Origin: Tuctoria greenei
Lineage: Eukaryota > Streptophyta > Magnoliopsida > Poales > Poaceae
Direction of reading: 5' to 3'
Length of the DNA stretch: 64,000 nt
Assembly (NCBI GenBank): GCA_036927565.1
Contig: JAYESD010000004.1
Location: 94,926,942 to 94,990,941, forward strand
In this document: piece after piece, positions 10,660-22,910 of the stretch
Numbering within the stretch: position 1 is the first letter of the stretch
Layout: every line of letters begins with the position of its first letter
Position numbers and translations under genes: made by a program
Notes under the pieces: model-generated
Databases searched by the model: none
What the model was told of the DNA's origin: nothing
What the model saw: only the letters and a program-made list of their open reading frames with translations

Positions 10660-11540
10660 CTAGAATGCCTTCTTTGCTTCTTCAGACCATTGGAATGGTC
10701 TGGACTTCCTCAATAACTTGAAGAAGGGGAGTGCCCATTCCGCCTGCCTTGAAATGAACCGGCTGAGGGCTGCTAGACATCCAGTTAGCTTTTGGACATC
10801 TTTGATGCGGGTTGGTGGCCGCATGTCTTCAATGGCCTTGATCTTTGCCGGATTAGCTTCTATGCCCCGGTGACTTACTAGGAAACCAAGAAGTTTTCCA
10901 GAGCTAACCCCGAAGACACACTTGTCTGGGTTTAGCTTTGTGCGGGTGGCCCGCAGCTTGTCGAAAACAGCTTGCAGGGTTTCAAGGAGTGACTCCTTGT
11001 TCATGACCTTGACCATGATGTCATCGACGTACACTTCCACTATGTCTCTAATGAGTTCTTCAAAGGTTTTGTACATAGCTCGTACAAAAGTTGAAGCTGC
11101 ATTCTTGAGACCAAATGGCATGGCTGTATAACAGTACAATCCATCTACTGTGATGAACGAGGTATGCTCTTCATCTTCCCTAGACATCCTGATTTGATGA
11201 TACCCAGAATATGCGTCTAGGAAACACAGTAATTCACACCCGGAGGTGGAATCCACTATCTGATCTATTCTAGGTAGTGGGAATGGATCTTTTGGACATG
11301 CCTTATTTAGTGTGGTGTAGTCGATGCACATCCGAAGCTTCCCGCCGGCCTTGGGCACAACGACTGGGTTTGCCAGCCATTTTGGATGGAAGACTTCTCG
11401 GATGAATCCAGCTTCGAGCAACTTCTTCACTTCTTGTCGGATGAAGTTCTGTCGCTCTACGGATTGCTTCCGAGGCTTCTGATGCACAGGCCGGGCATCG
11501 GGTTAGATCTTCAGATTGTGCTCAATCACTTCCCTGGGGA
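10660..11540 (-). pseudogene. Gypsy-1 reverse transcriptase
   Basis: The domain shows LRMCIDYTTLNKACPKDPFP, LLCFLDAYSGYHQI, TAMPFGLKNAASTF and the active site EVYVDDIMV (about 11020-11031), then LGFLVSHRGIEANP and WSEEAKKAF. The core is open from 11487 to a TAG at 10657. A TAA at about 11503 separates it from the upstream PREVIEHNLKI. It copies the element RNA into DNA in Gag particles. All visible catalytic aspartates are present, so it is one of the better kept domains in the window. Confidence 0.92.
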
Positions 11541-11880
11541 TCCCAGGCATTTGTGACGGTTGCCAGGCAAACACGTCGACGTTAGCCCGGAGGAAAGTGA
11601 TGAGTGCAAGTTCCTATTTGTCGTTCAATCCCCCCGATATATGGGTGGTCTGAGCGGCATCAGAACCAATTTGGACGACTTTGACGGGAATGTCGGTGTC
11701 GCCGCTTGGCTGCTCACGAGGTGCAGAAGTCGAGCCTCATTGACGAATGCTCGAGGGTTTTGGAGCTTGCTCCTGCCTGGAGTCCTCTTCTTGCGCCGTG
11801 GTGAGTGCATGGAGTTCTTCCAGAGCAGTTACTCCGGCAGTACGATCTGCGCGGATCTGGAGAACGCCTACTGGTGTTGG
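11541..11880 (-). pseudogene. Gypsy-1 protease-RT linker, broken
   Basis: After LQIRADRTAGVTALEELHAL the frame runs to a stop at 11737. The stretch to 11540 is readable only in scraps, with stops in all minus-strand frames. No domain is recognised here. Confidence 0.55.
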
Positions 11881-12200
11881 CATCTTCAACACCAGATAAC
11901 AAAAATGAGCAGCTGCCATGAATTTGTACAGGGCAGGCCTACCCAAGATGGCATTGAAGGGTAAGTTTATCTGAGCGACGTCGAAGACCAACTTCTCGGT
12001 GCGGTACTTCTCCCGTGTCCCGAAGGTAACAGGGAGAGTAATAGCTCCGAGTGGGGTAATGGCCCCCGAACCTACTCCGGAGAAAGGTCGAGAGGGGTGG
12101 AGATCCGAAGGTTGAAGCTGAAGCTTGGTAAAAGCTTCGAAGCTTATGAGGTTAAGCCCCGAACCTCCGTCTACCATGACATGGTGGAGCTGGATGTTAT
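11880..12200 (-). pseudogene. Gypsy-1 protease
   Basis: The motif HHVMVDGGSGLNLIS (about 12145-12187) is an aspartic protease active site of the DGGS/DGGA type used by Tat and Athila elements. It is followed by GVGSGAITPLGAITLPVTF and FNAILGRPAL. The protease cleaves the polyprotein. It is in one frame with the upstream Gag half (12996 to 11737). The same domain of Gypsy-0 lies at 57128-57396. Confidence 0.88.
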
Positions 12201-13392
12201 TGATGGTAGGAGATACCATCAAAGGTAACTGACCTGCTCCAACCATGCTCCAAGGGCAGTCCGAAGCATCAAAAGTGATGGCTGTGTCCATCCACTTCCG
12301 ATGAGGTTCCGGCCTGACTGTAGGAGCTACAACAGCCATATCCCGACGCATAGTCCTTATGACGCGGCGAGAAGTGATGTCCCATGATCCACCAAGAATG
12401 GTGTTCATGGTCTTCCGACGCTCGTTGTCAGAGACGTCAGAATCATCGTTGACGGAGGTGTAGACGGCCTTCAGGACCTTTTTGGGATCCTGAAAACCTA
12501 ACTCCTCTTCAGCCGGAGCTTCGTCGACTTTTTGCTTTCCTTCCCTTTGTCGGAAAGGAGATTCTTCCCGACGCTTGTTGTAGCGCTCGGCAAGGTTTTG
12601 GACCTCACAGCAGTCTTCCAAACTGTGGCTGCCCGTTTTGTGAATTGGGCACCACACCTTGGGCTTGCCACCATCTTCAGAAGACGGTGGAGGTCGCTTC
12701 TCGGGGCGCGACCCCCGGCCACCCGAAGCTGCAGCAGCTGCAACATTGGATGTACCGGCCGATGGCTTCTTCTTGCCGTTGGTCTTTTTCTTTATCTTGC
12801 CGTTCCCGGAGGTAGCGGCTTCTTCTTTGGAGGATTTCTTGTGACCCTCCGGAGTTGGTTTGGAGTGCATATCACGGCCCTCCGCAGCTCTGGCACACTT
12901 GTCGGCCAAACTAAAGAGTTCCGTGACACTGGTGATCTCCTTGATCGCCAGTTTCTCCAGCATCTTCTTGTCCCGTACACCCTGTCTGAATGCCACAATG
13001 ATAGAGGCGCTAGAGATAGAATGGATAATGTTTCGTACCTAAGAGAGCCTCTGGATGAATGATCGCAGGGATTCTCCCCCTTTTTGCACAACCGCAAAAA
13101 GGTCCAGTTCAGTGCCTGGTCGGGTGTATGAACTCCCGAAGTTGGCGGTGAACTGCCGGCACAGCTCCTCCCAACTGTTGATGGAGTTGGGTGGAAGGCT
13201 CATAAACCAGGACCTGGCGGTCCCAGTTAAAGCCACTGGAAAATAATTGGCCATTACGGCCTCATTTCCTCTGGCTGCCATGATTGCAGTGGAGTAGATT
13301 TGAAGAAATTCGGCAGGATTGACAGTCCCGTCGAACTTCTCCGGTAGGTGAGGCCGGAACTTTTGTGGCCACCTGACCATACGTAGATGCAT
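12200..13392 (-). pseudogene. Gypsy-1 gag, core and nucleocapsid part
   Basis: The Gag core reads KFRPHLPEKFDGTVNPAEF, WFMSLPPNSINSWEEL and ELDLFAVVQKGGESL. A knuckle CPIHKTGSHSLEDC (CX2HX4HX4C) follows, then GGSWDITSRRVIRTMRRD. A TAG at 13039-13041 breaks it after IQRLS. The matching position in Gypsy-0 is CAG (513-515), so this stop came from a C to T change. Gag forms the particle. Confidence 0.88.
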
Positions 13393-13415
13393 GGCCAGGG
13401 CTGAACAGCCGCATC

Positions 13416-14050
13416 CTACTCCTTCAGGAGCAGGAACGTATTGAGCTTCTCGTCTTTCACAAGCATGCTCAATATGGACTCGGCCGTCCTGCTGGCGGTA
13501 TCAGCGATCCAGCTCCGCCCGAGGTCATGAGTTGAAAGCCTAGATACCGTGTGAGTACTTCGTGCCCCGGAGGGCAATGATGTCACTTGCTGTGATGTAG
13601 GACGTCTCCTATTGTTGGAAACGTGCGGACCAAGTCTACCAGACAAGGTCTGCCGCTGCGATGGGGCCCGCCCTGAAGGAGGAGGACCTTGGTTGCTGAT
13701 GCGTTCGGCTGCTGCTGCAACCAAATGTTCCACATTGGCCCTCCACTGCTCCAGTGCATCCCGGGTTGCATCTGGAGGTGGTGGGCGTTGGAGAATAGCA
13801 CGCGCTGCATGGAGCGCGTGTTCCGAGTTGTCATGATTTGCCGACGCAGTGATTGATGCCGGTGCACCATCGCGTTGCCCAGCTTGATTTGCTGGTGGAG
13901 GCGGTGGTGGTGGGAGTGTGACTCCTACTGGTGCTAAGGCTCCTGCATGTGGCTGCATATTGGATGGATTGCCCCCAACAGCTTGAGCAGCATGTTGACC
14001 GTTGGATGATCCAGCAGCTGAGTTCACCACTCTCGAAATCTCAGGTGCCC
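13416..14050 (-). pseudogene. Gypsy-1 gag, N-terminal low-complexity part
   Basis: This is an open frame rich in A, N, P and Q, with a run of eight prolines after VGVTL and a second PPPPD stretch. It ends at ...LLLKE at 13416. A frameshift of net one base between here and 13392 separates it from the Gag core. The true start codon is uncertain, because the open frame continues upstream into the LTR. Confidence 0.65.
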
Positions 14051-14051
14051 C

Positions 14052-14067
14052 TACCTGGCGCGCCAAC
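14052..14067 (-). other. Gypsy-1 primer binding site
   Basis: On the minus strand, GGCGCGCCAGGTAGGGG begins a few bases after the 5' LTR end. This is where the tRNA primer should pair. I cannot name the tRNA with certainty. Confidence 0.7.
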
Positions 14068-14928
14068 TGTCGGTGGTTTGGATCCGGCAGATCTCCCGAC
14101 ACTACTAAAGTGTTAGAGGAGTTTGTGGTTCGGTGTGGGCGCGCGGAGATTCAAGAAGGTGAATTACAAATGACGCGGGAGACACGAGAGTTTACGTGGT
14201 TCGGGCCGCCTGAGCATAATACCCTACTCCACGGGGTGTGTTGATGTTGTATTGGATGTAACGCGTGTGTCAGCGTGTCTGAACGTCTATGGAGCGTCTA
14301 AGGAACGTGTATGAAACGTCGTCGGCCTGTCCTTTTATAGTACAAGGGCAGGCCGTTACAAATTAGTCTGGCCCGACATGTGGCCCCGGCAGTTACTAGT
14401 ATTGATACTTATTCAACACGTTTAATTGCCCTAAATGACCGTGTAATGGGCTTTGACTGCACCGTTACTGGTAATTAAGGTCGTCTGATCATGTGTCATT
14501 AATATGGTATTAATGACACTTAATCGGGTCTTAAAGTCCTTGATTCCCCTTTGAAGATCCGGAGCCGTTGTGGGGTATTCCGGAGGTTAGAGGGTGAAGA
14601 TCCGACGGTTGGACACGTGGCAGCACCGGAGCACACTGTGGAGAACAGATAGTTCCGGTGTTAGCCGACACATGTCAGCACCGAAGCTTCCCTCGGTCTG
14701 GGGTTAGGTCTGGGGGTGCCACTTCAGTACATAGCCCGGAGCTTCCTCCCTTGTGGGCGGTAGCTCCGGTTTGATAGTACACGTGGCGACCCTGGGACTA
14801 ACCATGTTGGAGAAGCGGGTCCGGACATGTCTGACATGTGGGCCTCCGAAGGTCTTCATATCAAGTAGGTGACTTTCCCTTGAGATCTTTGCAATCACAA
14901 GAGGTATATGGTACCCAGGGTACCGACA
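14068..14928 (-). repeat. Gypsy-1 5' LTR
   Basis: This 861-bp copy starts TGTCGG and ends CCGACA, as expected. It pairs with 2596-3456. It directly abuts the primer site. Confidence 0.93.
14331..14340 (-). promoter_or_regulatory. TATA box of Gypsy-1 5' LTR
   Basis: The minus strand reads CTATAAAAGG, a strong TATA box, in the LTR that would drive gag-pol. It is conserved in the other LTR. Confidence 0.75.
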
Positions 14929-14933
14929 ACGTC

Positions 14934-15324
14934 ACATAAGCATGTTGCAAGCCACATCAATGTTTAACCATCATAATCAGCCAAAACACATCAAAAACAT
15001 AGTAAAGAATACTAAGCAAACTTCCCTATAAGCCGAAAAAGCAAGTTCAAAACATTGCAAATAAAAATATAGCAGCTGCACGAATTTCAGCAAATTAAAA
15101 TCGGACAATCCAAAATAGTCGTTATGCAATGTATGAGAAAAGTTTGTACATTCTGAAGCATTCGCTCTTGTGCAGCTCATGTGAGCAAAGTTAGAACAGT
15201 GCAAAAGGAATTCCCGCAAGTTCGGATAATCCGGAGTGGGCTTTCTAGGAATATTCAAAACTTTGCGTGTAAACCCTTGATTTTATTCTAATTGCAAATT
15301 TATTCAACAAACACAGGTCTCACA
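14934..15324 (-). repeat. Copia-3 3' LTR, inner part
   Basis: The sequence resumes CACATAAGCATGTTGC after the Gypsy-1 TSD, exactly as in the Copia-1 LTRs (29867, 37442) and the Copia-3 5' LTR (56767). It ends AGGTCTCACA at 15324, followed by a polypurine-tract complement (ATCTCCCCCCTTGG). Confidence 0.9.
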
Positions 15325-15596
15325 ATCTCCCCCCTTGGTGAATGCATTGGCAAAACCACATAAATCCCGATAGCATTGGCCTATTCATATAAAAAGTTTT
15401 AAAGGCAAATGTCTCCCCTGTTTTTAAAATAAAATATCAAGTGATAAAGAAATTTCAAAAACAAATTATCCCCCTGAGAAAAACATGTAAAACTCGTGAT
15501 GTGCAGTGCAATGTATGATATATTTCTCCCCTATACATATTTCTCCACCTTTCACAATGTATTTTAGCAAGGTTCAAAAGAGAAATTTTAACTGTT
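15325..15596 (-). other. Copia-3 3' untranslated region, left piece
   Basis: Several C-rich tracts (15325-15337, about 15410, 15467 and 15525) match the polypurine-tract array of Copia-1. It stops at 15582-15596, the left copy of the LINE target duplication, and resumes at 49340. Confidence 0.75.
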
Positions 15597-15728
15597 TCTT
15601 TTAAAGAAAATCTGTAAGGGAAACCCCTACAGCGATAGCAATATATTAATCGATCAAAGAAACAGTTACAAGGTGTGTGAGGGCCCACGCCCAATTACAT
15701 TGGGAGTTTACTAAGACGGGAACCTCTC

Positions 15729-16290
15729 CTATATACTATGCACCCAATCCAAAATTGCAGCTCTATGTTGTTCCATTAATCGACTTCCATGCAAGTTCAT
15801 GGTAGCACTGAATTTTTCTCGCCAGTTTACAAAGGAAGGGATTTCATTTCTAAATATTAAGAATTTCTTTGATTCCATATCTCCCACACTGCAAATGCCA
15901 AATACCTCCATGAAACCTCCCGGGGCTAGTTATCTTTGGCCGTCTCAAGTGTGTTCAAGAACTGCAGGTTGTGACCCAGTGAATGCCCAAGTAATTCCAA
16001 CAGGCTGTGCTAAAAGAGCAACAAAAGAAGAGGTGGTATGTTCTTCAACGTTCAAAGGACAAAGCACACAAGAATAGTCCTCCCCTTGAATGTGAAGGTT
16101 CTTTTGTTTTAGCAGATTTCTTGTATTCAATCTGCCCCAGAACATCAGCCAAGAAAAGATTTTTATTTTGCGCTGCATTCTTGAGTTCCATATCCATTGG
16201 ATTGGTGCTGGTGGAGTTATGAGCTTGAAGTGGTGGTTGTATATCTGTTTGAAACATATGTTTGTGAATTGTTGACTCTCAGCCAAATAT
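15729..16290 (-). pseudogene. LINE ORF2 C-terminus, zf-RVT domain
   Basis: The sequence has IWNSRMQRKIKIFSWLMFWG, LNTRNLL, CVLCPLNVEEHTTSSF and an end RLMEQHRAAILDWVHSI before the stop at 15729. This is the zinc-binding domain (zf-RVT, PF13966) that closes plant LINE ORF2. There is a frame change between 15911 and 15945. Confidence 0.85.
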
Positions 16291-18150
16291 CTCTGTCTTG
16301 ACCTCTAGCCACCAATATGTTGATAATGTCTTTGAGATTGTCGAACTCCAATTCGGCTTGTTCAGAGAGGGGGCTGAAGAAATGGCTGATAGTGTTTGGT
16401 TGAGCAATAAACTGAGCAATGGAAATATTTGGCTTCCTTATAAAGGAGTACAGTCTGGAGTATTCATTTTTCAGCATGTGACCTTCCCTTTCATCTTGCC
16501 AAAGTAGTGTTGTATCACCTTTTCCAATACGCAACTTAAAATGAGGACAAATCTCTGGCCATAAACCAATCACATCACACAACGAAAATGACCCTTTTCC
16601 TTTTGTATGATGTGGTGGTCTGCCATTAGAGCAATATTTGCTCAGTACCAGCTGTATCCAGAGAATATCTTGTTTGTTATAAATTTTGAAAAGGAATTTT
16701 CCAAGTAATGATCTATTCATTTATTTGAGACACTTGATCACCAGGCCTCCTCGGTCAGTAGGTGTTGTTAAATTCTCCCAAGCAACCAAGGGCATTCCTT
16801 TTTCTGCTATGTCCGATCCCTTCCACAGCCATATCTTCCTCGTCCTATCAATCATCTTAATTACCTGCCCTTTTAACTTTACAGTGCACATTGTGTATAT
16901 TGGAATTGCAGCGAGGATACTATTTGTGAGGGTGCTTCTCCCTGCCATTGAAAGCCATGTTGCGGCTGTTGAGAGTTTTCTTTGAACTTTAGTAACAAAG
17001 TATGTGAAATCCTCATCCTTACGCCGTTTGAGTCCCATGGATAGACCATGGTAGGTAAAAGGGAAGGCCCTGATTGTGTAGCCTAGGGTGCCAGCCATGA
17101 TGGAAACTTCCTCTTCAGTTAAGTTAATGGGTATGATGCATGATTTCCTCCAGTTCACTTTGAGTCCCGTTGCCATCCCAAGAGAGTGCAGTAGATTTCT
17201 CAGGAAGAATAACTCCCTTTGGGACGCCTTCATAACCATTATCATGTCATTTGCGTATTGCACAACCAGGAAATCGAAGCATTGTTGTGGGATCGACAGT
17301 AAACCTGCATTAGCTGCTTGATTTATGAGGATTTGTGAAATCTCTGCTGCCAAGATAAATAATAAGGGTGATAGCGGGTCTCCTTGTCTCACCCCTCTTT
17401 TGCACTGGAATATTTTACCTGGTACACCATTCAATAAAACTACAGAGGTCGCAGCTGAGATGATATCTGAGATTCAAGCTATCCATTTCTATGGAAACCC
17501 CATGTATGTCATATATTATTAGGATAAGTCCATGATCCACCATGTTGAATGCTTTTTCGAAGTCCAATTTGAGAACCACCATCTTGGACTTGGAGGTGCC
17601 ACATTGATAAAGATACTCGTACATCGATGCCATACAGTCTTGTATTGTTTTGTGCCTGATGAACCCATACTGATTTTTATGTATCAATAACATTATGACT
17701 TGCGACAGCGTGACTGATAGAACCTTGGTGAGTAGTTTGAATGTCGATTTTAATAGTCCGATTGGTCTGTAGTCATTGACTGTGCTTGGTTTCCAACCTT
17801 GGGTAAGAGAATAATGAAAAGATGTTCAAGGACTGTACACTTACCTGATTGCCGTAGAAATCTGAAAACAGCTTGTATATATCTTCCTTTATGTTGTTCC
17901 AGCATGTTTTGTAGAACATATTGTTGAAATCATCTGGGCCCGGTGCGTTGTGCCCCGGCATTTCCTTTAGGGCTGCATCAATTTCTTCCCTCGAGATGGG
18001 ATCACACGTTGGTTGCAGGTGCAATTGGTGAGGTATAATTTGTTGTAGTGTAGGCCATTCTTGCATGGGATCAGATTGTCCATGTCTTCCTTTGAATTCC
18101 TTCCACAGCAGATCTGCTTTTTGACAGTGATCCATGAGTTTGGTTCCTCC
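16291..18150 (-). pseudogene. LINE reverse transcriptase
   Basis: Pieces in order are ISREEIDAALKEMPGHNAPG, QYGFIRHKTIQDC, MVVLKLDFEKAFNMVDH, CKRGVRQGDPLSPLLFILA and VQYANDMIMV (active site at about 17246-17260), then FTYHGLSMGLKRRKDED and STAATWLSMAGRSTL. The active-site box is YAND where YADD is usual, so the first catalytic aspartate of the pair is lost. Frames change at about 17415-17430 and 17700-17770. The enzyme would prime synthesis at the nicked target. Confidence 0.88.
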
Positions 18151-18159
18151 ATCAGCTTG

Positions 18160-19300
18160 TATCAGAGAGATCGTGTTGTGTATGTATCTTTCAGTAGCTG
18201 CAGCAAGAAAGAACTTGGTGGGCTCATCACCAATTTGTGCCCACCTAACTGTATATCGTTGCCTCTATTATTCATGTTTTTCTTCAAGAGTTGTGCCAGC
18301 TGATCTTTAATCAATATCCTGAAGTCATTTTCCTGGTGAAACAAACCCCGTTGTTCTTCAAGTTTATCTATTATCAGCAGGTTTTCATTGCAGCTGGCGA
18401 TAAGCTTGGGTAGTGTACCCAGTCCTTTGCTCCAATACTTCAGTTTGTGCCTTAGTCTTTTGAGCTTGGTTGAGATGACTCGAGCACTGTTCATAGGGTT
18501 TATCGGTTGGTTCCATGATTCTTGTACCACCTCATGGAACTGTCGATGTTGTATCCAAAAAGTTTTCGAATCTGAAGCATTTGTCTATGCGTATGTTTGT
18601 GCCAATCTGCACAAGACATGGCACTCGATCCGAAACATCCAGAGCTAGTGGTGTCAGAGTGGTGTTTGGGAAAGCTACAGTCCATTCCGAAGATGTAAAG
18701 CACAAGTCCAGTTGTTCTAGTAACGGTGCACTTTGCATGTTACCCCAGGTATAGTTTCTTCCCTATAGCAGGATCTCTGTCATTACCAGTTGTTGTATAA
18801 TAGAATTGAATGTCTGCATGCCCATTAAATTTGCCCCATCCCTGTTATCTTCTACTGATCTGTAGTAGTTAAAGTCAACCACACAATTATCCATAAGTCA
18901 TATCCTTGCAGGGTAGATCCCAAAGCCATTGAGTGAACACTTCCATAGCTTTGTTGTGGCATGTTCCATAAACCATGATAAGTTTCCAAATTGTCCCAGC
19001 TTGTAAATAAGTGAACTGAATTTCAATTGTGAAGTCTTTATTCTGTTGTACCTGTCCTTGAAAAACACTGCCATTCCAAGCAATGAGTATTCCCCCCCAA
19101 CCCCCCAGGCTCTCCTGGAGGGAGAAAAAACAAACTGGTTGATCCTCGTGGGCGCTATCTTTTTATGAATGCAATGTCTATGTGCTTTTTTTTGTCTCTT
19201 GTATGCACAGTATATGACAGTTGTGAGTTTCCTCAATCTTTGAGCGAACTGCTTCTTGTTTGCTTGAATTATTAAGTCCCCGAATGTACTAGTTGAGTAT
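18160..19300 (-). pseudogene. LINE endonuclease (APE type) and linker
   Basis: The pieces TFGDLIIQANKK, APTRINQFVFSPSRR and MDNCVVDFNYYRSVEDNRD (a worn GDFN motif), then LEQLDLCFTSSEW and LALDVSDRVPCLV (worn SDH-type end), fit an apurinic-type endonuclease. This domain nicks the target DNA. Reading it needs three frames, and stops occur at about 18760 and 18898. Confidence 0.7.
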
Positions 19301-19529
19301 CTGCCAACTTCTATTGTTGTTTGGATTGTGATCCATTAAATAACCATGTTGGGAGGACGTGAGATGTAGCCATGATCATAGACCACCGACCAAAAGCTTT
19401 ACCTTGATAAGCCTTATGTAATATCCGAATTGTGAGAGGCAGCATTTTTGGGCCAGGTGCCGCCCTAATTATTGCCCATTGGGTGATTGGCTCCCACTGA
19501 CTCAGAGAAAACCATTGCAAAGCCTGCAT
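19301..19529 (-). other. LINE ORF2 start region, next to Gypsy-2
   Basis: No domain is confidently readable in this worn stretch upstream of the endonuclease. It ends with TGCAT (19525-19529), the Gypsy-2 target duplication. The LINE resumes at 28420. Confidence 0.6.
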
Positions 19530-22500
19530 TGTCACACCTGGTATTAGAAAGGCGACAATATGCTTTCCACATGTATGCCAAGATCAGTTCAACTCATACA
19601 TGTGTAGACGAAAGTGAAATACCATAAATAATGTCATGTTCGAGTACATCACCATATTACATAAATGACCTTCCAGGTCTAAAAGAAGATTACATAAGCA
19701 GCGGTAAAACATATAAAAGGGCTCCAAGCACAGGCATTGCATGAGGGAGCGTCAGCCTAGAACATCTCATCGGGATCTCCAGTCCTAGTTCTCCACCACT
19801 TCGTCTTCATAGACTGGGGGGGGAGGGGGAAATATGCAACTAACAAGTTTGAGTACCAGCGGTACTCGCAAGTGGGAAGGTATGACATGTGGCTCATAAA
19901 AAGGAAGGCAAATATTAGGTAAAGCACTATAGCAATAATAACATATTCTTAATGTTGTTAAGCACCTACATCTAGGTGAAATACAAACCAACATCCCAAA
20001 ATTACCAGGTAAGTTCAAGCCCAAACCATCCATTATTTAACCATGTGTGCTAATTATGAATTTGGTTCCAAGCTGCTCGTGTCCGTGAGCACGGCTGTCT
20101 AGACAGTTTGACAAAACTCTACAGAGTGTGTATCCTTTACCCACAGTTTGTGATTTCATCCACTATTGCCAGGTGGACTAAGGTAAACCTCCCTGGTGCC
20201 CATGGTAGCTAACAACATTACACACTTCCGTAGGTGTGTGGCTAGGAGATTACTACGAGGTGTTTCCGATGGTTCTCCCGACTTGCAATGGGTACTATAA
20301 AGCTTCATCGCTCCGGCACCTGAAGTCTATTTTCCCTCTGCGAGGAGAAGCCCCCTCTTGAGTCATGCGGGTCCCAAGGCATAATTATGAACCCATTCCC
20401 CGCCCGTTCAATTACCTATGCTACATCGGGAGAGACCAAATTACTAAACCAAGTTGTCCCATTTACAATTCTATGGTGATACTAAAAGGCTCAGCAACTT
20501 CATCCATAAACCGGTCCATAGAATCCGATAGGTGTCAAGCCCAGAACCAAGGTCTTGTGCACGCATGCACCAATCCATACAAAACCCCCTATCGGATTCC
20601 TATCTACTAAATTCATATTTGCCAACATTCCATGAAGCATAGTAAAATAAATATCATGTAGATTTTTTGACCACATTTAATTAAGCATGGCTAAGCATGA
20701 ACTAATAAATAGCAAAAACACCCAAACCAAGTGACAAGGAATAATGGGGAATAACTAGGGAAACATAGCATAGGATTCATATTTTAATTTAACATGCATC
20801 TAACTAAAACTTAACAAAAAAGGGTGCAAGATGGTCAAGGAACTTGCCTCCAAATTGAGCCTGGTGGTCGACGGGAAATTGCTGCTCTTGAAGGTTAAAT
20901 GTCAGTTTTGGCCCCGACTCTAGTTTACAACGATGCACAACAAAAATAATAACATACAATAAGAACACAAAAAACGCAAACATTTCAAATAAATATAAAT
21001 TCCTACACAAAAGTGATTTTATGGTTAGTTTAAATTATAGACATAAGCCATTTATTGAAAATTTGAAGTTAATTGAAATAATCTGAGTAAAAAATATTTC
21101 TTAGCAATTTTTATATTTATTTCAAACATATTACTATTTTTCTAGAATTTTTTTTTGCAAAATATGCTTAAAATAAATTTATAACATAAAATGTGCATTT
21201 TACGGTTTTTACACTATTTTTCATAATTATTTCTATTGCAAATCAATTTTTATGAATTAAATACACTTAAAAAGCATTTTATTGTTAATTTAGAAATTTA
21301 ATGAACTAATAAAATATTACAGAAATTAAAATAAATTAAAAACATTTTTAACATCTGTTTTTATAATTATTTTATAGAAATTAGGGACTTTTATTTAATT
21401 TCTAGAATTTCCAGGGGCTTTCCTCCAAAATCAGAACTGCTCCAGAGGCTAAAAACTATTTTTATTAAGTTCAGGGATCATTCTACAATTTTTCCAGAAT
21501 TTATTTGCTATTTCCCAATATTTCAGGGGCTTTAAAAAAAATTTTACTTAATTATCTAGTAATTCCCTAAATTCCAAAAAGTCCAGGGTTAATTTTATAT
21601 ATATTTGGGCCAATCTGTAAACAGTTTAAAAAGTACAGGGGGTTCTCTATAAAAATGGTCCAACGGCTAAGGGGCTTTAAATGTGGGCCGTCGGATTAAT
21701 AATTGATGGCCCAGATTTAAATAAACGAAGGGGTACGGGGGGATCTAATCTCGGCCGCTGAAACAAAATGGAGGACCGGCAAATGGCCATGTCGGCAAGG
21801 CTTAGGCTGGGCGGTGGTACGCGGCGGCGCCGAGCGCGCGCGGCAGCGAGTTCGCCGGCGGCGGCCGAAACACGCGATACCAACTCTATGGGGCATCTCT
21901 AAATGGCGAAGGAGAGGGAAGCAAGGGGATCTCACCAGAGGGGGTCGCGAGGCCGGAAATTGGACGGAGACCGGTCAAGGACGATGAGGAGGGGCGGAGC
22001 TCGTCGGCGCCGACGAAGTTGTTGACGCAGAAGCATTCTCACCCAACGAAGATGTCCGGTGGACTCCTAAAGACATGGCGCACACGTTAGGCAAGCTCCT
22101 GAGGCAAGGAATTGGATGAGTCGATGGGAACAACGGCGCCATTATCGAGCTCGACGGCGGCTAGGGTTTGGGGCATCGGGTGGTGAAATATGGGGGGGCA
22201 ATCGGCCGATATTTACAGGGGTTTGGCTGAGTAACGCTCGGCGATCATCATGGGCATGATGGGGTGCTTGATTGGGGTATAACGAACGGTATTGAAGGGG
22301 CGAAATGTGGCGGCGCATCGTGCGCGTGCGTTACCGCGCGCGACGAGGCGGGGAAGACGAAGCTGGCCAGTGGGGCCGGGTTGACAGCGATGGGAAGAGA
22401 GAGGAGGGGGTGCGGGCCGGTGCAGGAAGGGAGGGGAGTTGGGCCGGGGAATGAAGATTAGGCCCAGTTGAGGTTTTCCCTTTTTCTTTTTCTTTTTCTG

Positions 22501-22695
22501 TTTTTGTTTTTCTTTTCTTTTATGATTTGAGTTTTAAAACCAAAATTCTAATGAATTCAAAATTGAAAAAAATTCACACATTCAATTAAACATGATGCAA
22601 TTTGCCTTATATGAATTTTATTCCAAAGAAATTTGTTTTATAACTCTTGAATAAATTATTTTACATTTTTGTCTCTCCAAAAATTGGGTGTTACA
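19530..22695 (-). repeat. Gypsy-2 3' LTR
   Basis: This pairs with 25225-28414. It has an AT-rich half (about 20600-21650) and an abruptly GC-rich half (about 21720-22450). The GC-rich half reads on the minus strand like a plant 5' leader (AAACCCTAGCCGCC). ORFs in it are incidental. Confidence 0.92.
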
Positions 22696-22910
22696 ATTCT
22701 ACCCCCATAAAAATGAATCTCGCTCACGAGATTCGAACGTCCTACAGAAAGAGATAAAAAAAGGGCCATGAGGTCTTTCCTTTGAGGGTATTTTCATCGC
22801 ATCATGCACATTTGAATCATCTTCCTCCTTATAATGCTTCAAGGTAGCTTTAACAGGTAGGCTACCCCCTTATGCTTTGACTTACATTAAGGTAAACTTT
22901 CCTCGCTATC
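22696..22910 (-). other. Gypsy-2 region between gag and 3' LTR
   Basis: About 215 bp lie between the gag stop and the LTR. The polypurine-tract complement (ATTCTACCCCCATAAAA) lies at 22696-22712. There is no room for pol. Confidence 0.8.

Larger units (their letters stand above)
2596..14928 (-). mobile_element. Gypsy-1: Tat-lineage Ty3/gypsy element with antisense gene
   Basis: This is a 12333-bp element with ends TGTCGGT and ACCGACA, flanked by ACGTC at 2591-2595 and 14929-14933. It inserted in the Copia-3 3' LTR. On the minus strand the order is 5' LTR, primer site, gag, protease, reverse transcriptase, RNase H, a second (archaeal-type) RNase H and integrase. A long 3' region follows, containing an oppositely oriented gene (3992-6785), then the 3' LTR. 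The dual RNase H and the antisense ORF are known hallmarks of the Tat clade. The two 861-bp LTRs show about 18 differences in their first 330 bases by eye, mostly transitions, so the insertion is old but not ancient. Several in-frame stops and frameshifts make it non-functional now. Confidence 0.93.

Noticed and set aside
21720..22450. GC-rich block with a plant-leader-like sequence, possible captured host gene
   Set aside because: It is present in both Gypsy-2 LTRs (also at about 27420-28150) with no extended coding homology, so it is LTR sequence.
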